From positions 1 to 13,614 of the forward strand of contig CBFDCV010000022.1 of the NCBI GenBank assembly GCA_965603395.1: 13,614 nt of DNA. Direction: 5' to 3'. Position 1 is the stretch's first letter. Every line of letters starts with the position of its first letter. The position numbers were made by a program, and so were the translations under genes. Shown piece by piece: positions 5,990 to 12,423 of the stretch. The stretch is from CAYSWS01 sp965603395. GTDB taxonomy: Bacteria > Patescibacteriota > WWE3 > UBA101185 > UBA10185. Under the pieces are notes generated by a model. That model was not told the DNA's origin. It was given only the letters and a program-made list of their open reading frames with translations, and did no database searches.

Positions 5990-6277
5990 ATGTCAGAGAA
6001 TATAGGTAAGAAAATAAGGAAAATTAGAGACAGCTACAACCTTTCACAAGAAAGATTTGCAGTGAAGATAGGACTTTCCGGCAAAAGCATATCGGCTTAT
6101 GAAACAGGAAGAATAGACCCTCCGCTGAAAATACTGCGAAAGATAGTAGCCACTTATAATAGTCCTATAGTTAATTTAAATAAAGAATTAAAAACAGAAC
6201 TGAGTAAAAAACTGGATGTGTTGGAAAACGAAGTCGTAAGTTTAAAAAGTATTTTAAAAGATAATTTATCTCTTTGA
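5990..6277 (+). CDS. Xre/Cro-type helix-turn-helix regulator with C-terminal coiled coil
   Basis: A 95-residue DNA-binding protein. Residues about 5-58 form a Cro/C1-type HTH: IGKKIRKIRDSYNLSQERFA is helices 1-2, then GLSGKSISAYETGRIDPPLK carries the recognition helix and the characteristic YExGRxxPP turn. Residues about 62-93 (LNKELKTELSKKLDVLENEV, then SLKSILKDNL) show leucine/isoleucine heptad spacing consistent with a dimerising coiled coil. It is divergent from radC across 68 bases and may regulate itself and radC; that is inference from position. Its last 12 bases overlap the end of convergent rpsI. It ends with TGA. The target is unknown. Confidence 0.88.
   Translation: MSENIGKKIRKIRDSYNLSQERFAVKIGLSGKSISAYETGRIDPPLKILRKIVATYNSPIVNLNKELKTELSKKLDVLENEVVSLKSILKDNLSL
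6259..6271. repeat. AT-rich 13-base palindrome at the XRE/rpsI convergent ends
   Basis: AGATAA-T-TTATCT spans the rpsI stop codon and the end of the Xre gene. On the minus strand it is followed by TTTTAAAAT, so it could act as a weak terminator for the ribosomal operon. The stem is short and AT-rich, and I see no better terminator there. Confidence 0.25.
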
Positions 6278-6682
6278 GTATTGAGGCCTTTTTCTGGCTT
6301 TTCTTAAATAGTATTTCTTTCTTTCCACCATCCTGGGGTCTCTGGTTAAGAGTCCGCTTTTGCTCAGCGCTACACGGTATTCTTCATTGACTTGAGCCAG
6401 CGCCCTGGATAGCCCGTGAACCACTGCGTCTAGCTGCGCCGACTGCCCTGATCCGGAAACTTTTATAGTTCCTCTAAATTGAGTGGCAGGATGAGAAACA
6501 CCAACTATATGAAAGGGTTTTCTCCAGGCTAAGGTCTCGATCTCCTTGTTGTAGTACTCTTCAATTTTTTTATCATTTACATAAAGATCGCCTTTTTCAG
6601 GATATAAAAAAACTCTGGCCACAGCAGTCTTTCTTTTTCCTGTGGCAGTTATTAGGTTTTCTTTTGAGTCTACTTTTGGCAT
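6266..6682 (-). CDS. rpsI: 30S ribosomal protein S9
   Basis: Last gene of the ribosomal operon. The 138-residue protein has the S9 hallmark TGKRKTAVARV near the N-terminus (about 14-24), the central GxSGQSAQ region with HGLSRAL, and the conserved basic C-terminal tail ending RPQYSKR. In other bacteria this tail reaches into the ribosomal P site and contacts the tRNA anticodon stem-loop. The ATG directly follows the rplM stop (TAG then ATG, zero gap) without a clear Shine-Dalgarno sequence, so translational coupling to rplM is likely. This is the usual L13-S9 pair. Its 3' end overlaps the convergent Xre gene by 12 bases. Confidence 0.97.
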   Translation of the reverse strand: MPKVDSKENLITATGKRKTAVARVFLYPEKGDLYVNDKKIEEYYNKEIETLAWRKPFHIVGVSHPATQFRGTIKVSGSGQSAQLDAVVHGLSRALAQVNEEYRVALSKSGLLTRDPRMVERKKYYLRKARKRPQYSKR

Positions 6683-7102
6683 CTACTTACCCAACTGACC
6701 TTGGTGCGGGTGCTCAGGTCCTTTATATATGTATAAATTATTCATTCTTTCTTTTCTCAGCTTATTGCTTGGAAGCATACCACGTACTGCCCTTCGAACA
6801 GCCTCTGTTGGCCTTCTGATTAATAGCTTTTCCAGAGTTTCTGATTTTACTCCACCGGGATAGCCGGTAACTCTATAATAAATTTTCTTTTTCATCTTAT
6901 TGCCGCTGACAGAGATTTTCTCTGCGTTAATTACTACTACATTATCTCCCACATTCATATTGGGAGTGTAGGTGGGCTTGTTTTTTCCAATAAGTAAAGT
7001 AGCTATGTCAGAAGAAACTTTTCCCAATATTTTATTATCAGCATCTATCAAATGCCAGCCGTGTTTTATATCTTTTTGACTTGGTATAAAAGTTTTTTTC
7101 AT
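6683..7102 (-). CDS. rplM: 50S ribosomal protein L13
   Basis: An assembly protein of the large subunit, 139 residues, close to the usual length. Family features in order are WHLIDADNKILGKVSSDIA near the N-terminus, GKNKPTYTPNMNVGDNVVVI in the middle, then YYRVTGYPGG and the RRAVRGMLP motif. The C-terminal segment ends YKGPEHPHQGQ. Its ATG abuts the rplQ stop (TAA then ATG) and its stop abuts the rpsI start, so rplQ, rplM and rpsI are back to back. In many Firmicutes, transporter genes and truA lie between rplQ and rplM; here they are absent. Confidence 0.97.
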   Translation of the reverse strand: MKKTFIPSQKDIKHGWHLIDADNKILGKVSSDIATLLIGKNKPTYTPNMNVGDNVVVINAEKISVSGNKMKKKIYYRVTGYPGGVKSETLEKLLIRRPTEAVRRAVRGMLPSNKLRKERMNNLYIYKGPEHPHQGQLGK

Positions 7103-7651
7103 TTATTTTCCCTTACCGGTAGTTTTTTTAGGTCTACCTCTTGTCTTTTCTAGCACCCGTCTTACTTTTGATGACTTCTTTGGGGTTCTCATCTCTACTT
7201 TTTCTTTTTCAGGCTTAACTTCAGGTTTTTCCTTCGGCTTAACTTCTTTCTTTTTACTTGATTTTGCTGGTTTTTTATTTACCTTCTTGGCAGGCTTCTC
7301 TACAAGTTCGATTTTTGCCATAGGTGCATTATCTCCTTGTCTATTTCCCACTTTAATAATTCTGGTGTATCCTCCCGGCCTCTTCTTATTTCTAGGTCCC
7401 ACATCTGCCAGCATCTTTTCAATGGCGTCAGCTGTGCTAAGCATTTTTTTCATGTACTTAATGTTATTAAAATCATTACCTCTCTTGGCCTTTGTAATGA
7501 GTTTTTCTACATGAGGTCTTAGAAATTTAGCTTTTGCTTGGGTAGTTGTTATTTGTTCGTGAATAATAAGTTGAGTAGAAAGGTTTTTAAGTAACGACTT
7601 TCTGTGAGCCTTATCTCTATGGAGTGTTTTCTTTTTGACCCTTTTTCTCAT
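7103..7651 (-). CDS. rplQ: 50S ribosomal protein L17 with long lysine-rich C-terminal extension
   Basis: L17 lines the large subunit near the exit of the peptide tunnel. Residues 1-118 are a normal L17: HRKSLLKNLSTQLI near the start, then ITTTQAKAKFLRPHVEKLIT, and GGYTRIIKVGNRQGDNAPMA at the end of the core. Residues 119-182 are an extra tail of about 64 residues made of lysine, proline, glutamate and serine. The last part contains RGRPKK (171-176), a match to the AT-hook core. Most bacterial L17 proteins stop at about 116-130 residues. The tail is in frame with no sign of a frameshift, and the reading frame runs straight to the TAA abutting rplM. Its ATG overlaps the rpoA stop by one base (TAATG). 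Confidence 0.96.
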   Translation of the reverse strand: MRKRVKKKTLHRDKAHRKSLLKNLSTQLIIHEQITTTQAKAKFLRPHVEKLITKAKRGNDFNNIKYMKKMLSTADAIEKMLADVGPRNKKRPGGYTRIIKVGNRQGDNAPMAKIELVEKPAKKVNKKPAKSSKKKEVKPKEKPEVKPEKEKVEMRTPKKSSKVRRVLEKTRGRPKKTTGKGK

Positions 7652-8580
7652 TACTTCTTCTCTTTTAATCCTTCTTTTTCCAGCAACTTATTAATTTCAG
7701 AGATTGACTTCTCACCAAGATTTTTTATATCAGATAATTCTTCCTCAGTCTTTTGTGATAACTCTGCCATTGTTTCTACTCCGGCTTTTTTCAACGCGTT
7801 AACAGTCCTTGTTTGTAAAGGGAGCTCATCAACTAGGACTTCTTCGAACTGAGCTACGTTTGGAGTTGTATCTTCCTCTACAATTTCCTCCTCAGGAGCC
7901 TCTTCCCATCTAGCCAAGACATCAAAAAACCTTGATAATATTCCGGCTGAATCGTAAACAGCAGTTGAAGGTTTTATACTTCCGTCTGTTTCTACGGTTA
8001 GGACCAACTTGTCTAAGTCTGTTCTATCTCCAGCTCTTGTTTCTTCAATTTGGATGTGAGCTTTAATCACAGGAGAAAATAAGGCATCGATCACGATCAA
8101 ACCCACTTTTGAAGATTTTCTTTCTTCGGATGGTGAGTATCCTTTTCCTGATTCGACGATTAGTTCTATGGATAAATCTGCTTTTTTACCGGCTAGAGTT
8201 GCAATGTATTGGTCTTTGTTAATTATTTCTATATCTGCAGGTGCTTCTATGTTCTTAGCGGTTACTTTTCCTGCACCTGATGCTTTTAAGATAGCTACTT
8301 CAGGATTATCGCTGTGTTTTTTAATTCTTATCTTTTTTAAATTCAGAATTATTTCAACTAAATCCTCTTTTACACCTTCGATAGTAGTAAATTGGTGGCT
8401 GGCACCCTCTACTTTGACTTGTGTTATGGCAGCGCCCTCCATGGAGGTTAGCAATACTCTTCTGAGAGTATTACCAAGAGTATAACCAAAACCTTTTGGT
8501 AAGGGATCGAACTCAAAAACACCCTCAGTTTTTGATTCGGAAATTGTTTTAATCTTTAAATCTTTAGAAGTAATTAACAT
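7651..8580 (-). CDS. rpoA: DNA-directed RNA polymerase subunit alpha
   Basis: Alpha subunit that nucleates RNA polymerase assembly and contacts upstream promoter DNA and activators. The 309 residues give the N-terminal dimerisation domain (1-about 225, with GYTLGNTLRRVLLTSMEGAA at 32-51), an acidic linker (about 226-245), and the C-terminal helix-hairpin-helix domain (about 248-306, ending LGEKSISEINKLLEKEGL). In that domain R258 and N261 (RTVNALK) line up with E. coli R265 and N268, the residues that bind UP elements, so DNA binding is probably kept. It follows rpsD after eight bases with AAGGAG just before the ATG, and its TAA overlaps the rplQ start, which is the usual gene order. Confidence 0.98.
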   Translation of the reverse strand: MLITSKDLKIKTISESKTEGVFEFDPLPKGFGYTLGNTLRRVLLTSMEGAAITQVKVEGASHQFTTIEGVKEDLVEIILNLKKIRIKKHSDNPEVAILKASGAGKVTAKNIEAPADIEIINKDQYIATLAGKKADLSIELIVESGKGYSPSEERKSSKVGLIVIDALFSPVIKAHIQIEETRAGDRTDLDKLVLTVETDGSIKPSTAVYDSAGILSRFFDVLARWEEAPEEEIVEEDTTPNVAQFEEVLVDELPLQTRTVNALKKAGVETMAELSQKTEEELSDIKNLGEKSISEINKLLEKEGLKEKK

Positions 8581-8588
8581 AGAGCTCC

Positions 8589-9197
8589 TTATCTTGAATA
8601 ATATTCAATAATTAATTGAACGTTTATATTTTCTAGTGTGTCTTCTAAGGTAGGAAGACGCACGAATTTTACATACTTTTCAGAAACATTGGCTTCCAGC
8701 CAGTCAGGCAGGACAAAACCTTCTCTTAAGTGGATCTTTTCAAATTCCACAGGCTTAATGACATCACCGACTTTAAGTTGCATTGAGGGGGTGGCAGCTT
8801 TTTCACCACTTACTTCAAAGTAACCTGACCTAATAAATTGTCTGGCTTGAGCACGTGATACGGCAAAGCCGCTTCTGTACACCATGTTATCAAGTCTTGT
8901 TTCCAGATTTCTAACTAGGGACTCACCGGTTACGCCTTTGGCTTTTAATGCTTTTTCCACATAAGTTTTAAATTGTCTTTCCAAAATGCCATAAATCCTT
9001 TTGGCTTTTTGCTTTTCTCTGAGCTGCTTACCGTAATCAGATAGTCTTCTTCTTCTTCTAGAGTTGCCATGCTGTCCGGGAGCATAGTTTCTCCTGTTTA
9101 TAGCGCATTTTTCGCTGTGGCATCTGGCACCCTTAAGGTAAAGTTTTTCTCCTTCTCTTCTGCACAATCTGCATTTTGGTCCTTTATATCTTGCCAT
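8589..9197 (-). CDS. rpsD: 30S ribosomal protein S4 (zinc-binding form)
   Basis: A 16S-rRNA-binding assembly protein, 202 residues. The N-terminus has four cysteines, C9, C12, C26 and C31 (CRLC, then CHSEKC), forming the zinc site of the C+ version of S4. The 5' domain includes RRNYAPGQHG. The S4 RNA-binding domain (about 95-155) starts at RLDNMVYRSGFAVSRAQARQ, and the C-terminus ends LIIEYYSR. In other bacteria S4 can repress its own operon by binding mRNA; no such site was identified here. It is separated from rpsK by five bases and from rpoA by eight. Confidence 0.98.
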   Translation of the reverse strand: MARYKGPKCRLCRREGEKLYLKGARCHSEKCAINRRNYAPGQHGNSRRRRRLSDYGKQLREKQKAKRIYGILERQFKTYVEKALKAKGVTGESLVRNLETRLDNMVYRSGFAVSRAQARQFIRSGYFEVSGEKAATPSMQLKVGDVIKPVEFEKIHLREGFVLPDWLEANVSEKYVKFVRLPTLEDTLENINVQLIIEYYSR

Positions 9198-9202
9198 AAT
9201 TG

Positions 9203-9592
9203 TTAAACTCTTCTCCTTTTTTTAGGTCTGCATCCATTATGAGGGATAGGTGTAGCGTCAGATATGGAAATTACGTTTAGCCCACCGGTCTTCAAAGCCT
9301 TGATGGCCGGAATTCTTCCCATACCGGGCCCTTTCACGATAACTGAAACTTCTCTTACTCCGGCGGCCGAAGCTTTTCTAGCTACCTCTTCGGTGGCTTT
9401 GGTGGCTGCATAAGGTGTGGATTTTCTGGATCCTTTAAATCCCGCACCTCCGGCACTACCGGTAAACAAAGCGCCGCCCTCAGGATCAGTGACGGTTATT
9501 AAAGTGTTATTAAATCCGGCCTTTATGTACACCCTCCCGGTACTAGGTATGATCCTTTCTTTTCTTTTTTTACTTTTACCTGGTTTAGCCAT
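9203..9592 (-). CDS. rpsK: 30S ribosomal protein S11
   Basis: A platform protein of the small subunit that lies beside the mRNA exit region and the 3' end of 16S rRNA. The 129 residues show the family landmarks: a basic N-terminal tail (KPGKSKKRKER), NNTLITVTDPEGG, GFKGSRKSTPYAA, the VKGPGMGR loop, and the C-terminal ISDATPIPHNGCRPKKRRRV block. There is an 11-base gap after the rpsM TGA, with only a weak ribosome-binding site, so coupling to rpsM is likely. Confidence 0.98.
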   Translation of the reverse strand: MAKPGKSKKRKERIIPSTGRVYIKAGFNNTLITVTDPEGGALFTGSAGGAGFKGSRKSTPYAATKATEEVARKASAAGVREVSVIVKGPGMGRIPAIKALKTGGLNVISISDATPIPHNGCRPKKRRRV

Positions 9593-9603
9593 ATTTTAAT
9601 TTG

Positions 9604-9990
9604 TCACTTTTTAACCAACTTTCTCTTCATGCCTCCCACAGTTTTCCTTCTTCCTTTTCTAGTTCGAGCATTTCTTTTAGTACTCTGTCCCCTTGCCGGC
9701 AATCCGGACCTATGTCTGGATCCTCGGTAGGATTTTATATCCATAAGTCTTCTAATATTTTGTCGAACAATTCTTTGGCACTCTCCCTCTACGGGAATTT
9801 CCAATTCATTAATAGCAGTCTGAATGCTTGCTAAATCGCTTTCAGTTAAATCTTTAACCCTAGTATTTATATCAATTCCTGCTTTACTTAAAACATTAAC
9901 GGATTTGGTTTTGCCTATACCGTGAACGTAGGTTAAGGCAATTTCTACTCTTTTTTCATCTGGGATATTGACGCCCGCAAGTCTAGCCAT
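9604..9990 (-). CDS. rpsM: 30S ribosomal protein S13
   Basis: A head protein of the small subunit that forms intersubunit bridges and touches the P-site tRNA. The 128 residues begin MARLAGVNIPDEKRVEIALT. They hold the helix-hairpin-helix-like YVHGIGKTKSVNVL (about 22-35) and the signature RHRSGLPARGQSTKRNARTR, and end in the basic tail GGMKRKLVKK. It starts four bases after the rpmJ stop and ends in TGA. The order rpmJ-rpsM-rpsK-rpsD-rpoA-rplQ is the standard bacterial alpha operon. Confidence 0.98.
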   Translation of the reverse strand: MARLAGVNIPDEKRVEIALTYVHGIGKTKSVNVLSKAGIDINTRVKDLTESDLASIQTAINELEIPVEGECQRIVRQNIRRLMDIKSYRGSRHRSGLPARGQSTKRNARTRKGRRKTVGGMKRKLVKK

Positions 9991-9994
9991 ACAG

Positions 9995-10111
9995 TTAACC
10001 TTGTCTTTGTTTGTGTTTAGGATCTCTGGAGCAGATTACTCTTACAGAGCCCTTCCTTCTTATAATTTTGCACTTTTCGCAAATTTTCTTTACAGATGAT
10101 CTGACTTTCAT
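9995..10111 (-). CDS. rpmJ: 50S ribosomal protein L36 (zinc-ribbon form)
   Basis: A 38-residue gene between infA and rpsM, easily missed because of its size. The translation begins MKVRSSVKKICEKCKIIRR and continues through GSVRVICSRDPKHKQRQG to TAA. C11, C14, C27 and H33 form the zinc site of the C+ L36 family. The family's MKVRxSVKxxCxxC start is intact. It is nine bases downstream of infA, with a weak AGGA ribosome-binding site, and four bases upstream of rpsM, exactly where L36 is expected in bacterial alpha operons. Confidence 0.96.
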   Translation of the reverse strand: MKVRSSVKKICEKCKIIRRKGSVRVICSRDPKHKQRQG

Positions 10112-10120
10112 GATAATTTC

Positions 10121-10345
10121 CTATCTATGCCTGTATGAAATTCTTCCTCTGGATAGATCATGAGGCGAAAATTCTACCCTTACCTTATCTCCGGGTAAAA
10201 TTCTAATGTGAAACTTACGCATTTTACCAGAAATAGTGGCTAAAGCAACCGTTTCATCCTCTAGTTCAACTTTAAACATGCCTCCCTGTAGAGCTTCAAT
10301 TACTTTTCCTTCTTTAACTATTAATTTTTTGGTGTCACTTTTCAT
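10121..10345 (-). CDS. infA: Translation initiation factor IF-1
   Basis: IF-1 binds the ribosomal A site during initiation together with IF-2 and IF-3. The 74 residues form a single S1-like OB fold: KEGKVIEALQGGMFKVELED, then TISGKMRKFHIRILPGDKVRVE and the closing DLSRGRISYRHR. The length is close to the usual 72. It is the first gene of the nine-gene ribosomal operon, placed directly after a strong promoter. The predicted leader is only about 10 bases and has no clear Shine-Dalgarno sequence. The genes secY, adk and map, which often precede infA in other bacteria, are absent here because the divergent serS follows. Confidence 0.97.
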   Translation of the reverse strand: MKSDTKKLIVKEGKVIEALQGGMFKVELEDETVALATISGKMRKFHIRILPGDKVRVEFSPHDLSRGRISYRHR

Positions 10346-10361
10346 TATTGTTACGGCCTCG

Positions 10362-10390
10362 ATTCTAACAAAATGGGCTGATTAGGTCAA
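10362..10390 (-). promoter_or_regulatory. Promoter of the infA ribosomal operon (TTGACC, 17 bases, TAGAAT)
   Basis: On the minus strand the -35 TTGACC (10385-10390) and the -10 TAGAAT (10362-10367) are exactly 17 bases apart; each differs from consensus at one position. This is the best sigma-70-type promoter in the window. Expected transcription start is about 10355, ten bases before the infA ATG. It would drive all nine genes to 6266. Confidence 0.75.
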
Positions 10391-10415
10391 CATAAAATAT
10401 ATTTTCGTATATAAT
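10387..10415 (+). promoter_or_regulatory. Leaderless promoter of serS (TCAACA, 17 bases, TATAAT)
   Basis: A perfect TATAAT at 10410-10415 has TCAACA (four of six matches to TTGACA) 17 bases upstream at 10387-10392. The -10 ends seven bases before the ATG at 10423, so transcription should begin at or one base before that ATG. Its -35 overlaps the -35 of the divergent infA promoter. Confidence 0.65.
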
Positions 10416-10422
10416 GAGAGTT

Positions 10423-11703
10423 ATGTTAGACCCCAAATTTATCAGAGAAAATCCCAACTTAATAAAAAAAGCTTTATCCGACAAGCAATTGGCAGGCACA
10501 CTTGATGTAGACAAGTTATTAGAGGTTGATAAGAAATACTTGGAAGTTTTACATAAAGTGGAAATAAAAAGAAATCTCAAAAATACACTTTCTGATGACA
10601 TTTCTAAAATGAAGGAAAAAGATACTAGAGATAAACTAATAAAAGAGGCGACTACCATCAAAGAAGAATTAGCAAAATTAGAGGAAGAAATGAGGACTCT
10701 AAAACAAGAACTAGAAGGTATGATGCTGTGGGTGCCTAATATTCCTGCTGAAGACGTACCTTTGGGAGAAAGTGAAGATGACAATAAGGTGCTAAGGCAA
10801 GAAGGAAACCAGCCTAAGCTCTCCTTTGAACCTAAAGAGCACCTTGAAATAGGGCAAAAGCTAGGAATTATCGATGTAGATAGAGGGGTAAAAATAGGTG
10901 GTTTTAGAAGTTATTTTTTAAGAAACCAGGGCGTAGATTTACACAAAGCCCTTTTGGATTATTCACTGGATGTTATTAAAGCAAAGGATTTTGATGTGTT
11001 GGAAATTCCTTGGTTGGTGAGACCTGATTATTTCCAGGGAACAGGATATTTCCCCTGGGGTAGAGATGACCACTATTTCACCCAAGATGGAATGGCATTG
11101 ATAGGTACAGCTGAGGTTTCACTAACTTCGTATCACGCAGACGAGATATTAAATGAAAAAGATCTACCCATTAAGCTTGCCGGAATGAGTCCATGTTATC
11201 GAAGAGAGGTTGGTAGTTACGGCAAAGATACAAAAGGGGTGTTTAGAGTTCATCAATTCACAAAGGTAGAGCAAGTTGTTTTGTTGCCGGAAGGGGAGGA
11301 CTTATCAAGAGAATGGCATGAAAAAATGCTATCTTACTCCGAAGAAGTGCTCGAAGGACTGGAATTACCTTATCAGGTTGTATTGATGTGTACAGCAGAT
11401 ATGGGTGCCGGACAAAGGAAGAAATATGATATTGAAACTTGGTTCCCCGCACAAGGAAAATACCGCGAAACCCACTCAGATTCATACTTTATGGATTTTC
11501 AGGCTAGAAGATTAAATATGAGGTACAAAACAAAGGATGGGGAGATAAAATATGTTTACACACTAAATAACACAGTGGCAGCCTCCCCTAGATTACTAGC
11601 GGCGGTTTTAGAAAATCATCAAAAACAAGACGGATCTGTGGCCATTCCAAAGGCTTTAAGAAAGTACACCGGATTTAGTTCAATGACAGTACCTAAAAGT
11701 TAA
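10423..11703 (+). CDS. serS: Seryl-tRNA synthetase (class II), start reassigned
   Basis: The enzyme charges tRNA-Ser. The 426 residues begin MLDPKFIRENPN, the family's usual start. The in-frame ATG nine bases earlier overlaps the TATAAT box and is unlikely to be transcribed, so 10423 is chosen. Residues about 25-100 are the long tRNA-binding coiled coil. The class II core carries GTAEVSL (228-234, serine pocket), motif 2 SPCYRREVGSYGKDTKGVFR (about 256-275) with FTKVEQ, and DFQARRLNMRYK. Motif 3 reads NNTVAASPRLLAAVLENHQ (382-400), where most bacteria have NGTGLAxxRxLxAxLEN. RETHSDSYF replaces the usual REISSCSN. Conserved arginines remain, so activity is expected. It is divergent from the infA operon. 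Confidence 0.96.
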   Translation: MLDPKFIRENPNLIKKALSDKQLAGTLDVDKLLEVDKKYLEVLHKVEIKRNLKNTLSDDISKMKEKDTRDKLIKEATTIKEELAKLEEEMRTLKQELEGMMLWVPNIPAEDVPLGESEDDNKVLRQEGNQPKLSFEPKEHLEIGQKLGIIDVDRGVKIGGFRSYFLRNQGVDLHKALLDYSLDVIKAKDFDVLEIPWLVRPDYFQGTGYFPWGRDDHYFTQDGMALIGTAEVSLTSYHADEILNEKDLPIKLAGMSPCYRREVGSYGKDTKGVFRVHQFTKVEQVVLLPEGEDLSREWHEKMLSYSEEVLEGLELPYQVVLMCTADMGAGQRKKYDIETWFPAQGKYRETHSDSYFMDFQARRLNMRYKTKDGEIKYVYTLNNTVAASPRLLAAVLENHQKQDGSVAIPKALRKYTGFSSMTVPKS

Positions 11704-11711
11704 TATATTAT
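11683..11711 (+). promoter_or_regulatory. Leaderless promoter of the methyltransferase-like gene (ATGACA, 17 bases, TATTAT)
   Basis: ATGACA at 11683-11688 (five of six matches to TTGACA) is followed by a 17-base spacer and TATTAT at 11706-11711, seven bases before the ATG at 11719. The -35 lies inside the last codons of serS. Expected transcription start is at or one base before the ATG. Confidence 0.6.
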
Positions 11712-11718
11712 CTAAATA

Positions 11719-12414
11719 ATGTCAGTTCCATCAATTCAAGGCTTAATGCTACCAAAAATAATCTACTCAGCCCAATCTGAGATTAATGGCCGGATTGATG
11801 TTGTACAAGTGGGGAAAACCCGCAAAATGAAAGTAGCGGGCATAGAGCAATCTCTGAGCTGGGATGCCCCCAGCACAAAAAGATTGGTTTGGGGAAGAGC
11901 AGTTGATGTGCTCAAACATAATGAATCAAAACTGAAGAATATTTTAGTACTAGGCCTAGGTGGCGCAACCGTGCAGCACCTAATAACCAGAGCTTTTCCT
12001 GAGGTGCATATAGTAAGCGTTGATATCGACCCTGTCATGAAAGAAGTAGCCCAGAAATACTTTGATCTTGACAGCATTCCTAACCATAGGGTTATTATCG
12101 ATGATGCCTGTCGGGTTATTGTAGAACCGGAGAACTTTGATCTGGCAAAAAAGAGTTTTCAAGCTGCGTATGTAGATATTTTTGTTGGCAGCACCTTTCC
12201 GGAACTTGGAAAATCAGGAAACTTTGTGTCAGCCATAAAAGAGATGGTCATGCCGGGCGGATTGGTGATTTTCAACAGGTTATACACAAAGGACTATCAG
12301 GATGAGGTTAATCTGTTCATTGATTTTATAGAAGGATTTTTACACGATGTCCAAACTTTAGTAGTGGCAGGTTACACTAATTCTGACAATGTTTTGATTT
12401 ATGGTCGTGTTTAA
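11719..12414 (+). CDS. Spermidine-synthase-fold, SAM-binding-type protein
   Basis: A 231-residue protein with the class I methyltransferase (Rossmann) fold as arranged in the spermidine synthase family. A beta-rich N-terminal part (about 20-45) precedes helix DAPSTKRLVWGRAVDVL. Motif I is ILVLGLGGATV (75-85), then the acidic motif VSVDIDP (99-105), IIDDAC (126-131), and the post-motif strand AAYVDIFVGS (149-158). A late MPGGLVIFNR strand ends the core. True aminopropyltransferases carry a D-x-x-D-P catalytic motif after the third acidic strand; here the position reads VDIFVGSTFPE. Polyamine synthesis is therefore doubtful and the substrate unknown. It may have its own promoter within the end of serS and lies nine bases before uppP, perhaps co-transcribed with it. 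Confidence 0.8.
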   Translation: MSVPSIQGLMLPKIIYSAQSEINGRIDVVQVGKTRKMKVAGIEQSLSWDAPSTKRLVWGRAVDVLKHNESKLKNILVLGLGGATVQHLITRAFPEVHIVSVDIDPVMKEVAQKYFDLDSIPNHRVIIDDACRVIVEPENFDLAKKSFQAAYVDIFVGSTFPELGKSGNFVSAIKEMVMPGGLVIFNRLYTKDYQDEVNLFIDFIEGFLHDVQTLVVAGYTNSDNVLIYGRV

Positions 12415-12423
12415 TTTGGCGCT

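Noticed and set aside
9601..9834. Serine-rich open frame on the plus strand opposite rpsM
   Set aside because: Antisense to a highly conserved ribosomal gene and made of the reverse complement of lysine/arginine codons.
10414..10422. Three-codon N-terminal extension of serS from the ATG at 10414
   Set aside because: That ATG overlaps the TATAAT box, and SerRS proteins normally begin MLD, which matches the ATG at 10423.
10365..10784. 139-codon open frame on the minus strand opposite serS
   Set aside because: Low-complexity serine/phenylalanine-rich translation opposite the SerRS coiled coil and running through the divergent promoter region.
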